Shown in pieces: positions 1 through 8,708 of a DNA stretch of 64,000 nt (its first letter is position 1; every line of letters starts with the position of its first letter). Source of the DNA: Nocardioides sp. J54 (GTDB lineage: Bacteria; Actinomycetota; Actinomycetes; Propionibacteriales; Nocardioidaceae); NCBI RefSeq assembly GCF_000519005.1, contig NZ_JAER01000004.1, positions 19,162 to 83,161 on the forward strand, read 5' to 3'. A model generated the notes under the pieces. It was not told the origin of the DNA and did no database searches. It worked only from the letters and a program-made list of their open reading frames with translations. The position numbers and the translations under genes are program-made.

Positions 1-2
1 AT

Positions 3-542
3 GTCGTCACCGACCCCGACGCGATCCTCGCCTCCAACACCTCCTCGATCCCGATCATGAAGCTCGGCGTCGCGACCAAGCGCCCCTCGCAGGTGCTGGG
101 CGTGCACTTCTTCAACCCGGTGCCGGTGCTGAAGCTCGTCGAGCTCGTGCCGTCGCTGCTGACCGCCGACGAGACGACCGAGCGCGCCCGCGCGTTCGTG
201 CAGGACGACCTGGGCAAGAACGCGATCGACTGCCAGGACCGCGCCGGCTTCGTCGTCAACGCGCTGCTCATCCCGTTCATCCTCTCGGCGATCCGGATGT
301 TCGAGTCCGGCTTCGCCTCGGCCGAGGACATCGACCAGGGCCTCGTGCTCGGCGCCGCGCACCCGCAGGGCCCGCTGGCGCTCGCCGACCTGATCGGCCT
401 GGACACCACCAAGGCCGTCGCCGAGTCGCTCTACGAGGAGTTCAAGGAGCCGCTCTACTCCTCGCCGCCGCTGCTCAACCGCATGGTCGAGGCCGGCCTG
501 CTCGGCCGCAAGGTCGGCCGCGGGTTCTACACCTACGGCTGA
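3..542 (+). CDS. 3-hydroxybutyryl-CoA dehydrogenase, C-terminal part (5' truncated by window)
   Basis: Only the C-terminal ~179 residues are present; the frame is open from base 3 and the start lies upstream of the window. The protein reads ILASNTSSIPI, then HFFNPVPVLKLVELV, the signature of the 3-hydroxyacyl/3-hydroxybutyryl-CoA dehydrogenase family (His of the catalytic His-Glu pair within HFFNP). The C-terminal helical dimerisation domain (AHPQGPLALADLIGLD ... LGRKVGRGFY) is complete. It should interconvert 3-hydroxybutyryl-CoA and acetoacetyl-CoA with NAD(P) in the cytoplasm. Being next to icmF, which makes n-butyryl-CoA from isobutyryl-CoA, it fits short-chain acyl-CoA oxidation. FadB2 is an equally valid name, so no symbol is given. 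Confidence 0.9.
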   Translation, partial: VVTDPDAILASNTSSIPIMKLGVATKRPSQVLGVHFFNPVPVLKLVELVPSLLTADETTERARAFVQDDLGKNAIDCQDRAGFVVNALLIPFILSAIRMFESGFASAEDIDQGLVLGAAHPQGPLALADLIGLDTTKAVAESLYEEFKEPLYSSPPLLNRMVEAGLLGRKVGRGFYTYG

Positions 543-557
543 CCGGGCCGGACGTCC

Positions 558-586
558 AGGAGGGCTGCGCGAGGCGCGGCCCTCCT
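558..586 (+). terminator. Terminator-like hairpin after the dehydrogenase gene
   Basis: AGGAGGGC (558-565) pairs with GCCCTCCT (579-586), with a further GCGC/GCGC pairing inside. It starts 15 nt after the stop codon at 542. There is no long U-tract, as is usual in high-GC actinomycetes. Confidence 0.6.
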
Positions 587-613
587 GCGCTTTCCCCGGA
601 CCCACCAGCCACG

Positions 614-639
614 GCCCGCAAGCCTCGAGGCTCGCGGGC
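614..639. terminator. Second hairpin between convergent genes
   Basis: GCCCGC (614-619) pairs with GCGGGC (634-639) around an inner AGCCTCGAGGCT palindrome. It lies 13 bases before the end of the leftward marR-type gene and probably serves that gene or both. Confidence 0.5.
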
Positions 640-652
640 GTCGGGCCGGACG

Positions 653-1159
653 TCAGTCCGGGAAGTCGCCCGAGGACCGGCGCAGCCGGCGCAGCAGCAG
701 GTAGGCGTCCTCCTGCTGGCGGGGCGTGAGGCCGGTGATCGCGAAGTCGATCGCGGTGACCGCGTCGGTCGCCTTCTTCACCGTGGCGCGGCCGGCGGGC
801 GTCAGCCGCGCGAGCGTACGACGGCGGTCGTCCTCGTCCGGGACCCGCTCGACGTAGCCCTGCGCCTCCAGCCGGTCGATCGCACTCGTCACCGAGGTGG
901 GGTGCACCATCAGCCGCTCGCCGATCTTGCTCAGCGGCAGCGACCCGCGGTTGCTGAAGTGCAGCAGCACCAGCACCTCGTAGCGGGAGAAGGTCAGCCC
1001 GAAGGGCTTCAGCGCGGCGTCGAGCGCGCTGATCATCAGCTGCTGCACCCGCATCACCGACGTCGCCAGGCGCATGGCCGTCGCGTCGCCGAAGTACTCC
1101 TCCCAGAGGTCGCCCGCGCGATCGATCGGGTCGAAGGGCAGGCGGGGGGCGGTGGGCAT
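653..1159 (-). CDS. MarR-family transcriptional regulator
   Basis: A 168-residue protein with the MarR winged-helix layout: an N-terminal dimerisation helix (residues 20-50), helix-turn-helix (LSKIGERLMVHPTSVTSAIDRLEAQGYVER, about 77-106) and wing (DEDDRRRTLARLTPAG). This is a cytoplasmic DNA-binding repressor type. It is divergent from icmF, with a perfect 18-bp palindrome between them, so icmF and itself are the obvious targets. The ligand is unknown; an acyl-CoA would fit the context (inference). The ATG at 1159 is used because no upstream in-frame start gives a more typical length. Confidence 0.9.
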   Translation of the reverse strand: MPTAPRLPFDPIDRAGDLWEEYFGDATAMRLATSVMRVQQLMISALDAALKPFGLTFSRYEVLVLLHFSNRGSLPLSKIGERLMVHPTSVTSAIDRLEAQGYVERVPDEDDRRRTLARLTPAGRATVKKATDAVTAIDFAITGLTPRQQEDAYLLLRRLRRSSGDFPD

Positions 1160-1213
1160 GACGCGGACTCTAGGGCATCCGTGGGCGTGTGGTGGACATC
1201 AACTTCACAGATT

Positions 1214-1231
1214 TAGTAGGACATCCTACTA
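1214..1231. promoter_or_regulatory. MarR-type operator in the marR/icmF divergent region
   Basis: TAGTAGGA-CA-TCCTACTA is a perfect 8-bp inverted repeat with a 2-bp spacer, the size and shape typical of MarR dimer sites. It lies 45 bases before the icmF start and 55 before the regulator start, so one bound dimer could control both promoters. The sequence is AT-rich compared with its surroundings. Confidence 0.75.
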
Positions 1232-1275
1232 TCGGAGGTCCGAGCACTTCCCGATCGCCTCGGAGGGATCCCTCA

Positions 1276-4200
1276 ATGACCGACAGCACCCTGCACGTCC
1301 CGAAGAACCCGGTCCGCCTGGTGACCGCGTCGAGCCTGTTCGACGGCCACGACGCGTCGATCAACATCATGCGGCGGATCTTCCAGAGCCAGGGCTGCGA
1401 GGTCGTCCACCTCGGGCACAACCGCTCCGTCGCCGAGGTCGTCGAGGCCGCGATCGAGGAGGACGTGCAGGGCATCGCCGTGTCGTCGTACCAGGGCGGC
1501 CACGTCGAGTACTTCGAGTACCTCGTCGAGCTGCTCCGCCAGCGCGGCGCCGAGCACATCCAGGTCGTCGGCGGCGGCGGTGGCGTCATCGTCCACGACG
1601 AGATCGAGCGCCTGCGCAGCTCGGGCGTCACCATCTTCTCGCCCGAGGACGGCCAGCGCCTGGGCCTGCCGGGCATGGTCAACACCGTCGTCGAGGCCTG
1701 CGACACCGACCTGTGGGAGACCGGCGCCGTCACCGCCGACCAGGTCCTCGCCGGCGACCGCACCGCGCTGGCGCGCGCCATCACCGGTGCCGAGCTCGGC
1801 CGCCTCGACGAGGAGTTCCTGGCCCGCCTCCGCGAGGCCACCAGCGGCCGCCCCGTGCCCGTCCTGGGCATCACCGGCACCGGCGGCTCCGGCAAGTCGA
1901 GCCTCACCGACGAGCTGGTCCGCCGCCTGCGCGTGGACCAGCAGGACAAGGTCCGCGTCGCGGTCATCGCCGTCGACCCGACCCGCCGCAAGGGTGGCGG
2001 CGCGCTGCTGGGCGACCGGATCCGGATGAACAGCCTCGACCTGACCGGCCTCGACCGGGACCGGGTCTACTTCCGCAGCCTCGCCACCCGTGGCGCGCAC
2101 GAGGTCCCCGAGCACCTCACCGACGTCATCGACGTGGTCAAGGCCGCCGGCTTCGACCTCGTCGTCGTCGAGACCCCCGGCATCGGCCAGGGCGACGCGG
2201 CGATCGTGCCCTTCGTCGACACCTCGCTCTACGTGATGACGCCGGAGTTCGGCGCCGCCTCGCAGCTCGAGAAGATCGACATGCTCGACTTCGCCGACGC
2301 CGTCGCGATCAACAAGTTCGAGCGCCGCGGTGCCGCGGACGCGCTGCGCGACGTGGGTCGCCAGATGGTCCGCAACCGCGAGGCCTTCGGCAAGCAGCCC
2401 TCCGACATGCCGGTCTTCGGCACCTCCGCCGCGACCTTCGACGACGACGGCGTCACCGCGCTCTACCAGCACCTGCGCGGCCTGCTCGTCGAGAAGGGTC
2501 TGCCCGCCGCCGAGGGCATGCTCGCCCCGGTCGAGGGCAAGTTCTCCACCCGCATCCAGCAGGTGCTGCCGGCCGAGCGCGTGCGCTACCTCGCCGAGAT
2601 CGCGCACACCGTGCGCGGCTACCACGCCGACACCGAGCTGCTCGTCGAGAAGGCCCGCCGCGCCCAGCGCTACGCGGCCGTCGCCGAGGAGCTCGCCGAG
2701 ATCGAGGACCTCGCCGCGGCCGCCGCCCGCGCGAACGACGACCTGCCGCTGGACCTGCGCGACCAGATCCAGGAGTGGCCGTCGGTCGTGGCGGCGTACG
2801 ACGAGGACACGAAGACCAACGGCCGGGTCTCGCTGGCCGGCACCCACGTGCCGCGGGTGGCCGTCCCGCGCTTCGAGGACCACGGCGAGCTCGTCCGCTT
2901 CTGGCGCCGCGAGAACCTTCCGGGCAAGTTCCCCTTCACCGCCGGCGTCTTCCCGTTCAAGCGCGCCGACGAGGACCCGGCCCGCATGTTCGCCGGCGAG
3001 GGCGACCCGTTCCGGACCAACAAGCGGTTCAAGCTGCTGTCCGAGGGCCAGCCCGCGACCCGCCTCTCCACCGCCTTCGACTCGGTCACGCTCTACGGCC
3101 GCGACCCCGACGAGCGGCCCGACATCTACGGCAAGGTCGGCACGTCCGGCGTGTCCGTCGCGACGCTCGACGACATGAAGGCGCTCTACGACGGCTTCGA
3201 CCTGCTCTCGCCGACCACCTCGGTGTCGATGACGATCAACGGCCCGGCCCCGACGGTGCTGGCGTTCTTCCTCAACACCGTCATGGACCAGGCCCGCGAG
3301 CGCGGCATCGATCCCTACGAGGCGATCAAGTCCGTGCGCGGCACGGTGCAGGCCGACATCCTCAAGGAGGACCAGGGCCAGAACACCTGCCTGTTCTCCA
3401 CGGAGTTCTCGCTGCGCTGCATGGCTGACATCCAGGAGTGGTTCATCCAGCAGCAGGTCCGCAACTTCTACTCCGTCTCGATCTCCGGCTACCACATCGC
3501 CGAGGCCGGGGCGAACCCGATCAGCCAGCTCGCGTTCACCCTCGCCAACGGCTTCACCTACGTGGAGTCGTACCTCGCGCGCGGCATGGACATCGACGAC
3601 TTCGCGCCCAACCTGTCGTTCTTCTTCTCCAACGGCATGGACCCGGAGTACTCCGTCATCGGCCGCGTCGCCCGCCGCATCTGGGCGATCGCGATGAAGG
3701 AGCGGTACGGCGCCAACGAGCGCTCGCAGAAGCTGAAGTACCACGTCCAGACGTCGGGCCGCTCGCTGCACGCGCAGGAGATGGACTTCAACGACATCCG
3801 GACCACGCTGCAGGCGCTCATCGCGATCTACGACAACGCCAACTCGCTGCACACCAACGCCTACGACGAGGCCGTCACGACCCCGTCGGCGGAGTCCGTG
3901 CGCCGCGCGCTCGCGATCCAGCTGATCATCAACCGCGAGTGGGGCCTGGCGGCGAACGAGAACCCGCTGCAGGGCTCCTACATCGTCGACCAGCTCACCG
4001 ACCTCGTGGAGGAGGCCGTGCTGCTCGAGTTCGACCGGATCTCCGAGCGCGGCGGCGTGCTCGGTGCGATGGAGACCGGCTACCAGCGCGGCCGGATCCA
4101 GGACGAGTCGATGCTCTACGAGCACAAGAAGCACGACGGCTCGCTGCCGATCATCGGCGTGAACACCTTCCGCAACCCCGGCGCCGGCGACGGCACCCCG

Positions 4201-4440
4201 GACCACATCGAGCTGGCCCGGGCGACGACGGAGGAGAAGGACTCGCAGCTCGAGCGGGTCCGGAAGTTCCAGGCCGACCACGCCGACGAGGCCGCGGCCG
4301 CGATCGCACGCCTCAAGGAGGCTGCGACCACCGGCGAGAACATCTTCGGCGTCCTCATGGACGCGGCGCGGGTGTGCTCGCTCGGCCAGGTCACCGAGGC
4401 GTTCTTCGAGGTCGGCGGCCAGTACCGCCGCAACGTCTGA
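1276..4440 (+). CDS. icmF: Fused isobutyryl-CoA mutase (IcmF)
   Basis: A 1054-residue adenosylcobalamin enzyme converting isobutyryl-CoA and n-butyryl-CoA into each other; it links valine/branched-chain catabolism to beta-oxidation. Domains in order: B12-binding domain (FDGHD at 22-26; His25 is the lower cobalt ligand), MeaB-like G-protein chaperone (P-loop GTGGSGKS near 201-208, then [15 protein letters not shown]), linker, and mutase TIM barrel (about 540 to the end, SMTINGPAP near 651). This order is diagnostic of IcmF as opposed to methylmalonyl-CoA mutase. I chose the ATG at 1276 because GGAGGG (1262-1267) sits 8 bases before it; an upstream in-frame start at 1189 would run through the operator. 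Regulation by the divergent MarR protein is likely. The exact substrate (isobutyryl versus pivalyl or isovaleryl) cannot be read here. Confidence 0.95.
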   Translation: MTDSTLHVPKNPVRLVTASSLFDGHDASINIMRRIFQSQGCEVVHLGHNRSVAEVVEAAIEEDVQGIAVSSYQGGHVEYFEYLVELLRQRGAEHIQVVGGGGGVIVHDEIERLRSSGVTIFSPEDGQRLGLPGMVNTVVEACDTDLWETGAVTADQVLAGDRTALARAITGAELGRLDEEFLARLREATSGRPVPVLGITGTGGSGKSSLTDELVRRLRVDQQDKVRVAVIAVDPTRRKGGGALLGDRIRMNSLDLTGLDRDRVYFRSLATRGAHEVPEHLTDVIDVVKAAGFDLVVVETPGIGQGDAAIVPFVDTSLYVMTPEFGAASQLEKIDMLDFADAVAINKFERRGAADALRDVGRQMVRNREAFGKQPSDMPVFGTSAATFDDDGVTALYQHLRGLLVEKGLPAAEGMLAPVEGKFSTRIQQVLPAERVRYLAEIAHTVRGYHADTELLVEKARRAQRYAAVAEELAEIEDLAAAAARANDDLPLDLRDQIQEWPSVVAAYDEDTKTNGRVSLAGTHVPRVAVPRFEDHGELVRFWRRENLPGKFPFTAGVFPFKRADEDPARMFAGEGDPFRTNKRFKLLSEGQPATRLSTAFDSVTLYGRDPDERPDIYGKVGTSGVSVATLDDMKALYDGFDLLSPTTSVSMTINGPAPTVLAFFLNTVMDQARERGIDPYEAIKSVRGTVQADILKEDQGQNTCLFSTEFSLRCMADIQEWFIQQQVRNFYSVSISGYHIAEAGANPISQLAFTLANGFTYVESYLARGMDIDDFAPNLSFFFSNGMDPEYSVIGRVARRIWAIAMKERYGANERSQKLKYHVQTSGRSLHAQEMDFNDIRTTLQALIAIYDNANSLHTNAYDEAVTTPSAESVRRALAIQLIINREWGLAANENPLQGSYIVDQLTDLVEEAVLLEFDRISERGGVLGAMETGYQRGRIQDESMLYEHKKHDGSLPIIGVNTFRNPGAGDGTPDHIELARATTEEKDSQLERVRKFQADHADEAAAAIARLKEAATTGENIFGVLMDAARVCSLGQVTEAFFEVGGQYRRNV

Positions 4441-4465
4441 GCCCGACTCCGGCACGCCTCACCAC

Positions 4466-4505
4466 CCGACGGGCGGTCTCCCCACACGGGGAGGCCGCCC
4501 GTCGG
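4466..4505 (+). terminator. Strong hairpin terminator after icmF
   Basis: CCGACGGGCGG (4466-4476) pairs perfectly with CCGCCCGTCGG (4495-4505), and an inner CTCCCC/GGGGAG extends the stem. It starts 25 bases after the icmF stop and separates icmF from the sigma-factor operon. Confidence 0.75.
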
Positions 4506-4547
4506 CGTACCCGGGGAAGGTCGTCGGAGAAATTTCTTCGAGGTCGA

Positions 4548-4574
4548 TGTCGAAGGCGGGTCGTCCCGATCGAC
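4548..4574 (+). promoter_or_regulatory. Putative ECF42 sigma-factor promoter
   Basis: TGTCGA (4548-4553), a 17-base spacer and CGAC (4571-4574) match the ECF42 promoter pattern as I recall it (TGTCGA in the -35 and CGA/TC in the -10). It lies about 45 bases before the YCII gene that precedes the ECF42-type sigma gene, which predicts a self-activating loop. Confidence 0.6.
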
Positions 4575-4619
4575 GTAGGTTCGGAACAACCCACCCACCA
4601 CTGTGAAGGACTGATCGAC

Positions 4620-4997
4620 ATGCCTCGTTTCATGGGTTTCGTGCGGATGGAAGAGGGCCAGGGCAACCCGCCGCAGGAGATGTTCGACGCGATGGACGCC
4701 TACATCGGCGAGCAGGCCCAGAAGGGCGTCTTCCTCGACGGCGGCGGGCTCTTCGGCCTCGAGGACGCCGTGAACTTCGTGGTCCGCGAGGGCCAGGTCA
4801 CCCGGGTCGACGGGCCGTACGCCGAGGCTCGCGAGGCCGTCGGCGGCTGGGCGCTGCTGCAGTACGACACCCTCGAGGAGGCCATCGCCGGCCAGGAGGA
4901 GTTCGCGCAGCTGCACGCCAAGCACTGGCCCGAGTGCCGCATGGTCGCCACCCTGCGCCAGGTCCCCGACGAGGGCCCCACCCCCTCCGACGCCTGA
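4620..4997 (+). CDS. YCII/DGPF-domain protein
   Basis: A 125-residue cytoplasmic protein of the YCII-related (DGPF) family, a small alpha/beta barrel. The signature is DGPYAEAREAVGGW at about residues 61-74. Such proteins are found next to ECF42-type sigma factors, as here, and are thought to be part of the signalling or output module; the biochemical activity is not established. The ATG at 4620 follows GAAGGA (4605-4610) with good spacing. The frame upstream is open but is only a shadow of icmF. A hairpin (5006-5050) and a separate promoter divide it from the sigma gene. Confidence 0.85.
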   Translation: MPRFMGFVRMEEGQGNPPQEMFDAMDAYIGEQAQKGVFLDGGGLFGLEDAVNFVVREGQVTRVDGPYAEAREAVGGWALLQYDTLEEAIAGQEEFAQLHAKHWPECRMVATLRQVPDEGPTPSDA

Positions 4998-5005
4998 CCC
5001 CGGCC

Positions 5006-5050
5006 CCGCGAGGTGTGAGGCCTTGCACCGCGAACCGGCACACCTCGCGG
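5006..5050 (+). terminator. Long-stem inverted repeat between YCII and sigma genes
   Basis: CCGCGAGGTGTG (5006-5017) and CACACCTCGCGG (5039-5050) form a perfect 12-bp stem with a 21-base loop, starting 9 bases after the YCII stop. It is probably a terminator or attenuator that lowers sigma expression relative to the DGPF protein. Confidence 0.55.
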
Positions 5051-5076
5051 TCGGAAGTCACGCACCTCGGCGGTCC

Positions 5077-5082
5077 TAGGCT
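5077..5082 (+). promoter_or_regulatory. -10 element of a leaderless promoter (sigma gene)
   Basis: TAGGCT followed by 6 bases and then the ATG at 5089. Transcription would begin at or next to the start codon, giving a leaderless message; no Shine-Dalgarno sequence is present. Confidence 0.55.
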
Positions 5083-5088
5083 GGCCGC

Positions 5089-6366
5089 ATGGTGGAGGCG
5101 GCGACCGCGGAGGCGATCACGGCGACGTGGCGGCGGGAGTCGGCCCGGCTGGTGGGGGCGCTGGTGCGGATGACCCGCGACATCGACCTCGCCGAGGACC
5201 TCGCCCAGGACGCCCTCGTCGCGGCGCTGGAGACGTGGCCCGGGCAGGGCGTGCCCGCGAACCCCGGCGCGTGGCTGATGACGACCGCCAAGCGCCGCGG
5301 CATCGACCACATCCGGCGCGCCGACAACCTGCGCCGCAAGACCGAGGAGCTCGGACGAGCCGAGGAGGTGAGCGCGATGCCGGACCTGGACAGCCAGGTG
5401 GACCACATCGAGGACGACGTCCTGCGGCTGATGTTCCTGTGCTGCCACCCCGCGCTGACGCCGGAGTCCCGCGCCGCGCTCACCCTGCGCCTGGTCGGCG
5501 GGCTCACGACGACCGAGATCGCGCGCGGCTTCCTCGTCCCGGACGCGACGATGGGCCAGCGGATCTCCCGCGCCAAGCGCACCGTCGCCGAGGCGGGCAC
5601 CGACCTCGAGCTGCCGACGGGAGCGGAGCGCACGCAGCGCCTCGACGACGTGATGGCGGTGGTCTACCTCGTCTTCACCGAGGGGTACGTCGCCACGGCC
5701 GGTGACGACTGGGCGCGACCCGACCTCGTCCAGGAGGGGATCCGGCTCGCCCGCCTGCTGGCGGAGATCGCGCCCGACGAGCCGGAGGTGCACGGCCTGC
5801 AGGCGCTGCTGGAGCTGCAGGGCTCGCGGCTGCCGGCGCGCACGGACGCCGAGGGCAGTCCGGTGCTCCTCGACGACCAGGACCGCAGCCGCTGGGACCA
5901 GCTGCTGGTCCGGCGCGGTCTCGCGGCGCTGGCCCGCGCCGAGGAGCTCGCCGGTCGCGGGAAGCCGGTCGGCTCCTACTCCCTCCAGGCCGCGATCGCC
6001 GCGGTGCACGCCCGCGCGCGCACGGCGGCCGAGACCGACTGGGGCCGCATCGCGCGCCTGTACGACGTCCTGGCGACGGCGGCCCCCGGGCCGGTCGTCG
6101 AGGTCAACCGGGCCGTGGCCCACGGCCGGGCGGCAGGCCCGGCCGCCGGGCTGGCCGTGCTCGACGCGGTCGACCCGGACGCGCTGCGGGACTCCCCGCT
6201 GGTGCCGAGCGTGCGCGGCGACCTGCTCGAGCGCAGCGGGCACCACGCGGCGGCCGCGGAGGAGTTCGCGGAGGCGGCACGTCGTACCCGCAACGAGGGC
6301 GAGCGCACGCTCCTGCTGCGCCGGGCCGCCCACGCCCGTGGGCTGGCGGGCGGCCCGACGGACTAG
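5089..6366 (+). CDS. ECF sigma factor, ECF42 type (DUF6596-containing)
   Basis: A 425-residue sigma factor. Region 2 covers about residues 10-75 (DIDLAEDLAQDALVAAL ... TTAKRRGIDHIRR); region 4 covers about 120-170 (LTPESRAALTLRLVGGLTTTEIA, then MGQRISRAKR). A long alpha-helical C-terminal extension (about 180-425, LVFTEGYVATAG onward) resembles the TPR-like/DUF6596 domain that defines ECF42 and takes the place of an anti-sigma factor. The gene follows the YCII/DGPF partner, the usual arrangement, and has its own leaderless promoter. No separate anti-sigma gene is present. The stop is 10 bases from the convergent lipoprotein gene. Confidence 0.9.
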   Translation: MVEAATAEAITATWRRESARLVGALVRMTRDIDLAEDLAQDALVAALETWPGQGVPANPGAWLMTTAKRRGIDHIRRADNLRRKTEELGRAEEVSAMPDLDSQVDHIEDDVLRLMFLCCHPALTPESRAALTLRLVGGLTTTEIARGFLVPDATMGQRISRAKRTVAEAGTDLELPTGAERTQRLDDVMAVVYLVFTEGYVATAGDDWARPDLVQEGIRLARLLAEIAPDEPEVHGLQALLELQGSRLPARTDAEGSPVLLDDQDRSRWDQLLVRRGLAALARAEELAGRGKPVGSYSLQAAIAAVHARARTAAETDWGRIARLYDVLATAAPGPVVEVNRAVAHGRAAGPAAGLAVLDAVDPDALRDSPLVPSVRGDLLERSGHHAAAAEEFAEAARRTRNEGERTLLLRRAAHARGLAGGPTD

Positions 6367-6376
6367 CCCGCCCGCC

Positions 6377-7111
6377 TCACTCGCAGGGGTCGCTGCCCGA
6401 GGCGCTGGTGGACGCCACGGTGCCGTCCTCGCCGATCCAGACGTAGAAGCCGGCCTGGTCGGTCGTCCACGAGAGCTCGAGCTCGCCGTCCTCGTCGGTC
6501 TCCTCGGCGGTGGGCTCGCCCATCACCTCGAGGACCTCCTCCTTCGTGGAGTCGAGGGTGACCTCGCAGAAGGCCCTCGACCACTCCGCGCTCCGCGCGG
6601 CGTCCTCCGCGATCGCCTCGGGGTCGGGGTCCTGCTCGCCGTAGTCGGCCTCGCCGTCGATGACCCACACACCGTCCTGCACCACGAGGTAGTAGACGCC
6701 GCCACTGCCCTCGAGCTCGTGCTGGACGTCGGCGGCCGCCCTGCCGTCGGCGTCCTGGTTGACCACGACGACGCTCTTCGACACGTCGAGGAGCGGCTCG
6801 CCGTCCTGCACCAGCGCAGCGATCGCGGCGACGCGCTCGGCGCAGTCCTTCGCGTCGTTCTCCTGGTCCTGCGCGGCGGCGTACTCGACCGACTCGTGCG
6901 CGCAGGCGGCAGGGTCGCCGGAGAAGAACTTCTCGAAGTAGTCGAGGACGACCGCCTTCGCGTCCTCGAGGGAGGGCGCCGCCGCCGTGCCCGCACCGCT
7001 GCCGGCCCGGTCGCCCGCGTCCTCCCCGTCCCCGTCGGAACCGCAGGCGGTGAGGGCGAGGCCGCAGGTGGCGGCGATCGTGACGGCAGTACGGCGCAAC
7101 TTCAGGGACAT
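6377..7111 (-). CDS. Putative lipoprotein of unknown function
   Basis: A 244-residue protein with a bacterial lipoprotein leader: charged SLKLRR, hydrophobic AVTIAATCGLAL, then lipobox LTAC (Cys about residue 23), followed by an acidic Gly/Asp/Glu-rich linker. It should be anchored to the outer face of the membrane. The mature part looks like two small alpha/beta repeats with cysteines (AACAHES, KDCAERV, AFCEVTL, DPCE), perhaps disulfides. I do not recognise the family. The start at 7111 is preferred because it begins the signal peptide; an earlier ATG at 7132 is possible. It is acidic throughout, unlike its neighbours. Confidence 0.75.
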   Translation of the reverse strand: MSLKLRRTAVTIAATCGLALTACGSDGDGEDAGDRAGSGAGTAAAPSLEDAKAVVLDYFEKFFSGDPAACAHESVEYAAAQDQENDAKDCAERVAAIAALVQDGEPLLDVSKSVVVVNQDADGRAAADVQHELEGSGGVYYLVVQDGVWVIDGEADYGEQDPDPEAIAEDAARSAEWSRAFCEVTLDSTKEEVLEVMGEPTAEETDEDGELELSWTTDQAGFYVWIGEDGTVASTSASGSDPCE

Positions 7112-7230
7112 CGGACCTCCGGTCCTCGACATGGGGAAGCCCGGGGCAGGGCGCAGCGCACGCACGCTCCCCGGGCACGACGGTCGCGGAACCTAGCAGC
7201 GACGCCCCCGGGGCGCCCGCAGAACGGACC

Positions 7231-7250
7231 AAAAAGTGAGGAAGCCTCGC
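7231..7250 (-). terminator. Rho-independent terminator for the MFS gene
   Basis: On the minus strand GCGAGG-CTT-CCTCAC forms a 6-bp stem (one wobble) followed directly by TTTTT (plus-strand AAAAA at 7231-7235), one of the few classic U-tract terminators in this window. A second stem, CCGCGAC/GTCGCGG at 7259-7277, precedes it. Confidence 0.65.
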
Positions 7251-7289
7251 CAAACTTTCCGCGACACCTCGTCGCGGCTCGCCTGCAGG

Positions 7290-8561
7290 TCAGCCGGCGA
7301 GGGCGTCGGCCTCGTGCCGCGGTTCCGGCACACCTGCCGAGCCGGACGCGGTCGCGTCCCCCGCCGACAGGCGCCAGTTCACGAGGCCCGCGAGCATGAC
7401 CACGCCCGCCGCCACCACCGGTACGACGAGAGCCGTGCCGGTGCCGAAGCGGTCGGCGAGGCTCCCGGTGACCACGGAGGCGCTCGCCTGGCCGACGATG
7501 ACGGCCGACCCGAGGAGGGTCATCACCGTCGCCGAGCGGCCGACGGGGCTGCGCACGGCGCCGAGGCTGTACTGCGTGACCATCGTCGGGCCGACGCCGA
7601 TGCCGATGACGAGCAGCAGCAGGCACATCGCGCCGACCGACTCGACGAACGGCATCACCGCGGTCCCGGCGACGAGGACACCCGCGAACACGAGCCACCG
7701 GGCGCGCAACGTGAACCCCGAGGGGAACAGCGCGACGCCGAGGGCGAACACCGCGGAGCCGACCCCCATGACGCCGTACACGAGGCCGGCGCCCTCCGGG
7801 TTGCCGTGGTCGGCCATGAAGGAGGTCAGCGAGGTGAGCATGCCGCCGAAGAACAGGCCGACGCCGAGGATGCCGACCACGACGACGACCAGCCGCGCGC
7901 GCAGCAGCTCGGCGGCGGGTGCGGTGACGACCTCGGAGCCGCGGCCCGGGCGCACCGCCGTCGCGGACGGGTGCACCGCGAACGCGGAGACGAAGACCAG
8001 GGTGACGACCGCAGCGGCCGCGACCGGGGCCCACGGGTCGAGCAGCGTGCCGAGCACGCCGACGAGGATCGGGCCGACGATGAACACCATCTCGTCGGCC
8101 GCGGACTCGTAGGCCATGGTCGCGTCGAAGGTGCGCTCGCGGCGCGCGGGCGCGATCCGGGCGGCGATGACCTGCACCAGCCGGCTGCGCGACATCGGCG
8201 CGACCTGCGGGGCGGTGGCGCCGACGAGGAAGGCGACGGCGAGCACGGCCGCGCCCGGCAGCGGGCTGTGCACGATCCACGCCATCGTGCCCAGGGCGGT
8301 CGTCGAGGCGATGCCGGCGGCGAGCAGCACGGGCCGCTGGCCGAACCGGTCGGCGGCGGCGCCGAGCAGCGGGCCGAAGCAGGCGGCGCCCGCGCCGACC
8401 ATGGCCGAGCTGAGGCCGCCGAAGGCGAGCGAGCCGCGACCGTCGACGACGAGCGTGAGCACGCCGACGACCATCATCGCGTAGGGCAGGCGCGCGACGA
8501 GCGCGATCGGGAAGTAGGCCGGTCCGGTCGCCCGGAGCAACGACGGGGAGTGATCCTGCAT
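7290..8561 (-). CDS. Major facilitator superfamily transporter
   Basis: A 423-residue integral membrane protein with about 12 hydrophobic segments in two halves. The loop between helices 2 and 3 (GAAADRFGQRPVLLA) matches the MFS motif A (GxxxDRxGRR), and SLADRFGTG recurs near the C terminus. The likely role is proton-driven efflux of small molecules; the substrate is unknown. The ATG at 8561 gives the expected short N terminus before helix 1; its ribosome site (GAGGAC) is very close, so the start is moderately certain. Upstream frame is a shadow of the divergent thioesterase gene. Confidence 0.85.
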   Translation of the reverse strand: MQDHSPSLLRATGPAYFPIALVARLPYAMMVVGVLTLVVDGRGSLAFGGLSSAMVGAGAACFGPLLGAAADRFGQRPVLLAAGIASTTALGTMAWIVHSPLPGAAVLAVAFLVGATAPQVAPMSRSRLVQVIAARIAPARRERTFDATMAYESAADEMVFIVGPILVGVLGTLLDPWAPVAAAAVVTLVFVSAFAVHPSATAVRPGRGSEVVTAPAAELLRARLVVVVVGILGVGLFFGGMLTSLTSFMADHGNPEGAGLVYGVMGVGSAVFALGVALFPSGFTLRARWLVFAGVLVAGTAVMPFVESVGAMCLLLLVIGIGVGPTMVTQYSLGAVRSPVGRSATVMTLLGSAVIVGQASASVVTGSLADRFGTGTALVVPVVAAGVVMLAGLVNWRLSAGDATASGSAGVPEPRHEADALAG

Positions 8562-8695
8562 GTCCTCGGTCCAGTGGCTCAGGTGCCGCCTTGGACCGCC
8601 GGCCGGGCCGGCGCGAGGTGATACACGCGGTTTGATCTGGCAGGCCCATGGTACGCCCGGCGCGTCAGGCCCAGCCAATCCCGGCCCGGAGTCGC

Positions 8696-8701
8696 TAGGG
8701 T
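8696..8701 (+). promoter_or_regulatory. -10 element of a leaderless promoter (thioesterase)
   Basis: TAGGGT, 7 bases, then the ATG at 8709. There is no Shine-Dalgarno sequence, the same layout as at 5077, 11193, 14104 and 16618. Confidence 0.5.
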
Positions 8702-8708
8702 CCGTTGC

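Noticed and set aside
1273..4455. A very long open frame (about 1060 codons) antisense to icmF
   Set aside because: It mirrors the sense gene in a high-GC genome where antisense frames stay open. Composition is Leu/Val/Asp/Arg shadow-like, with no domains, and icmF is fully convincing.
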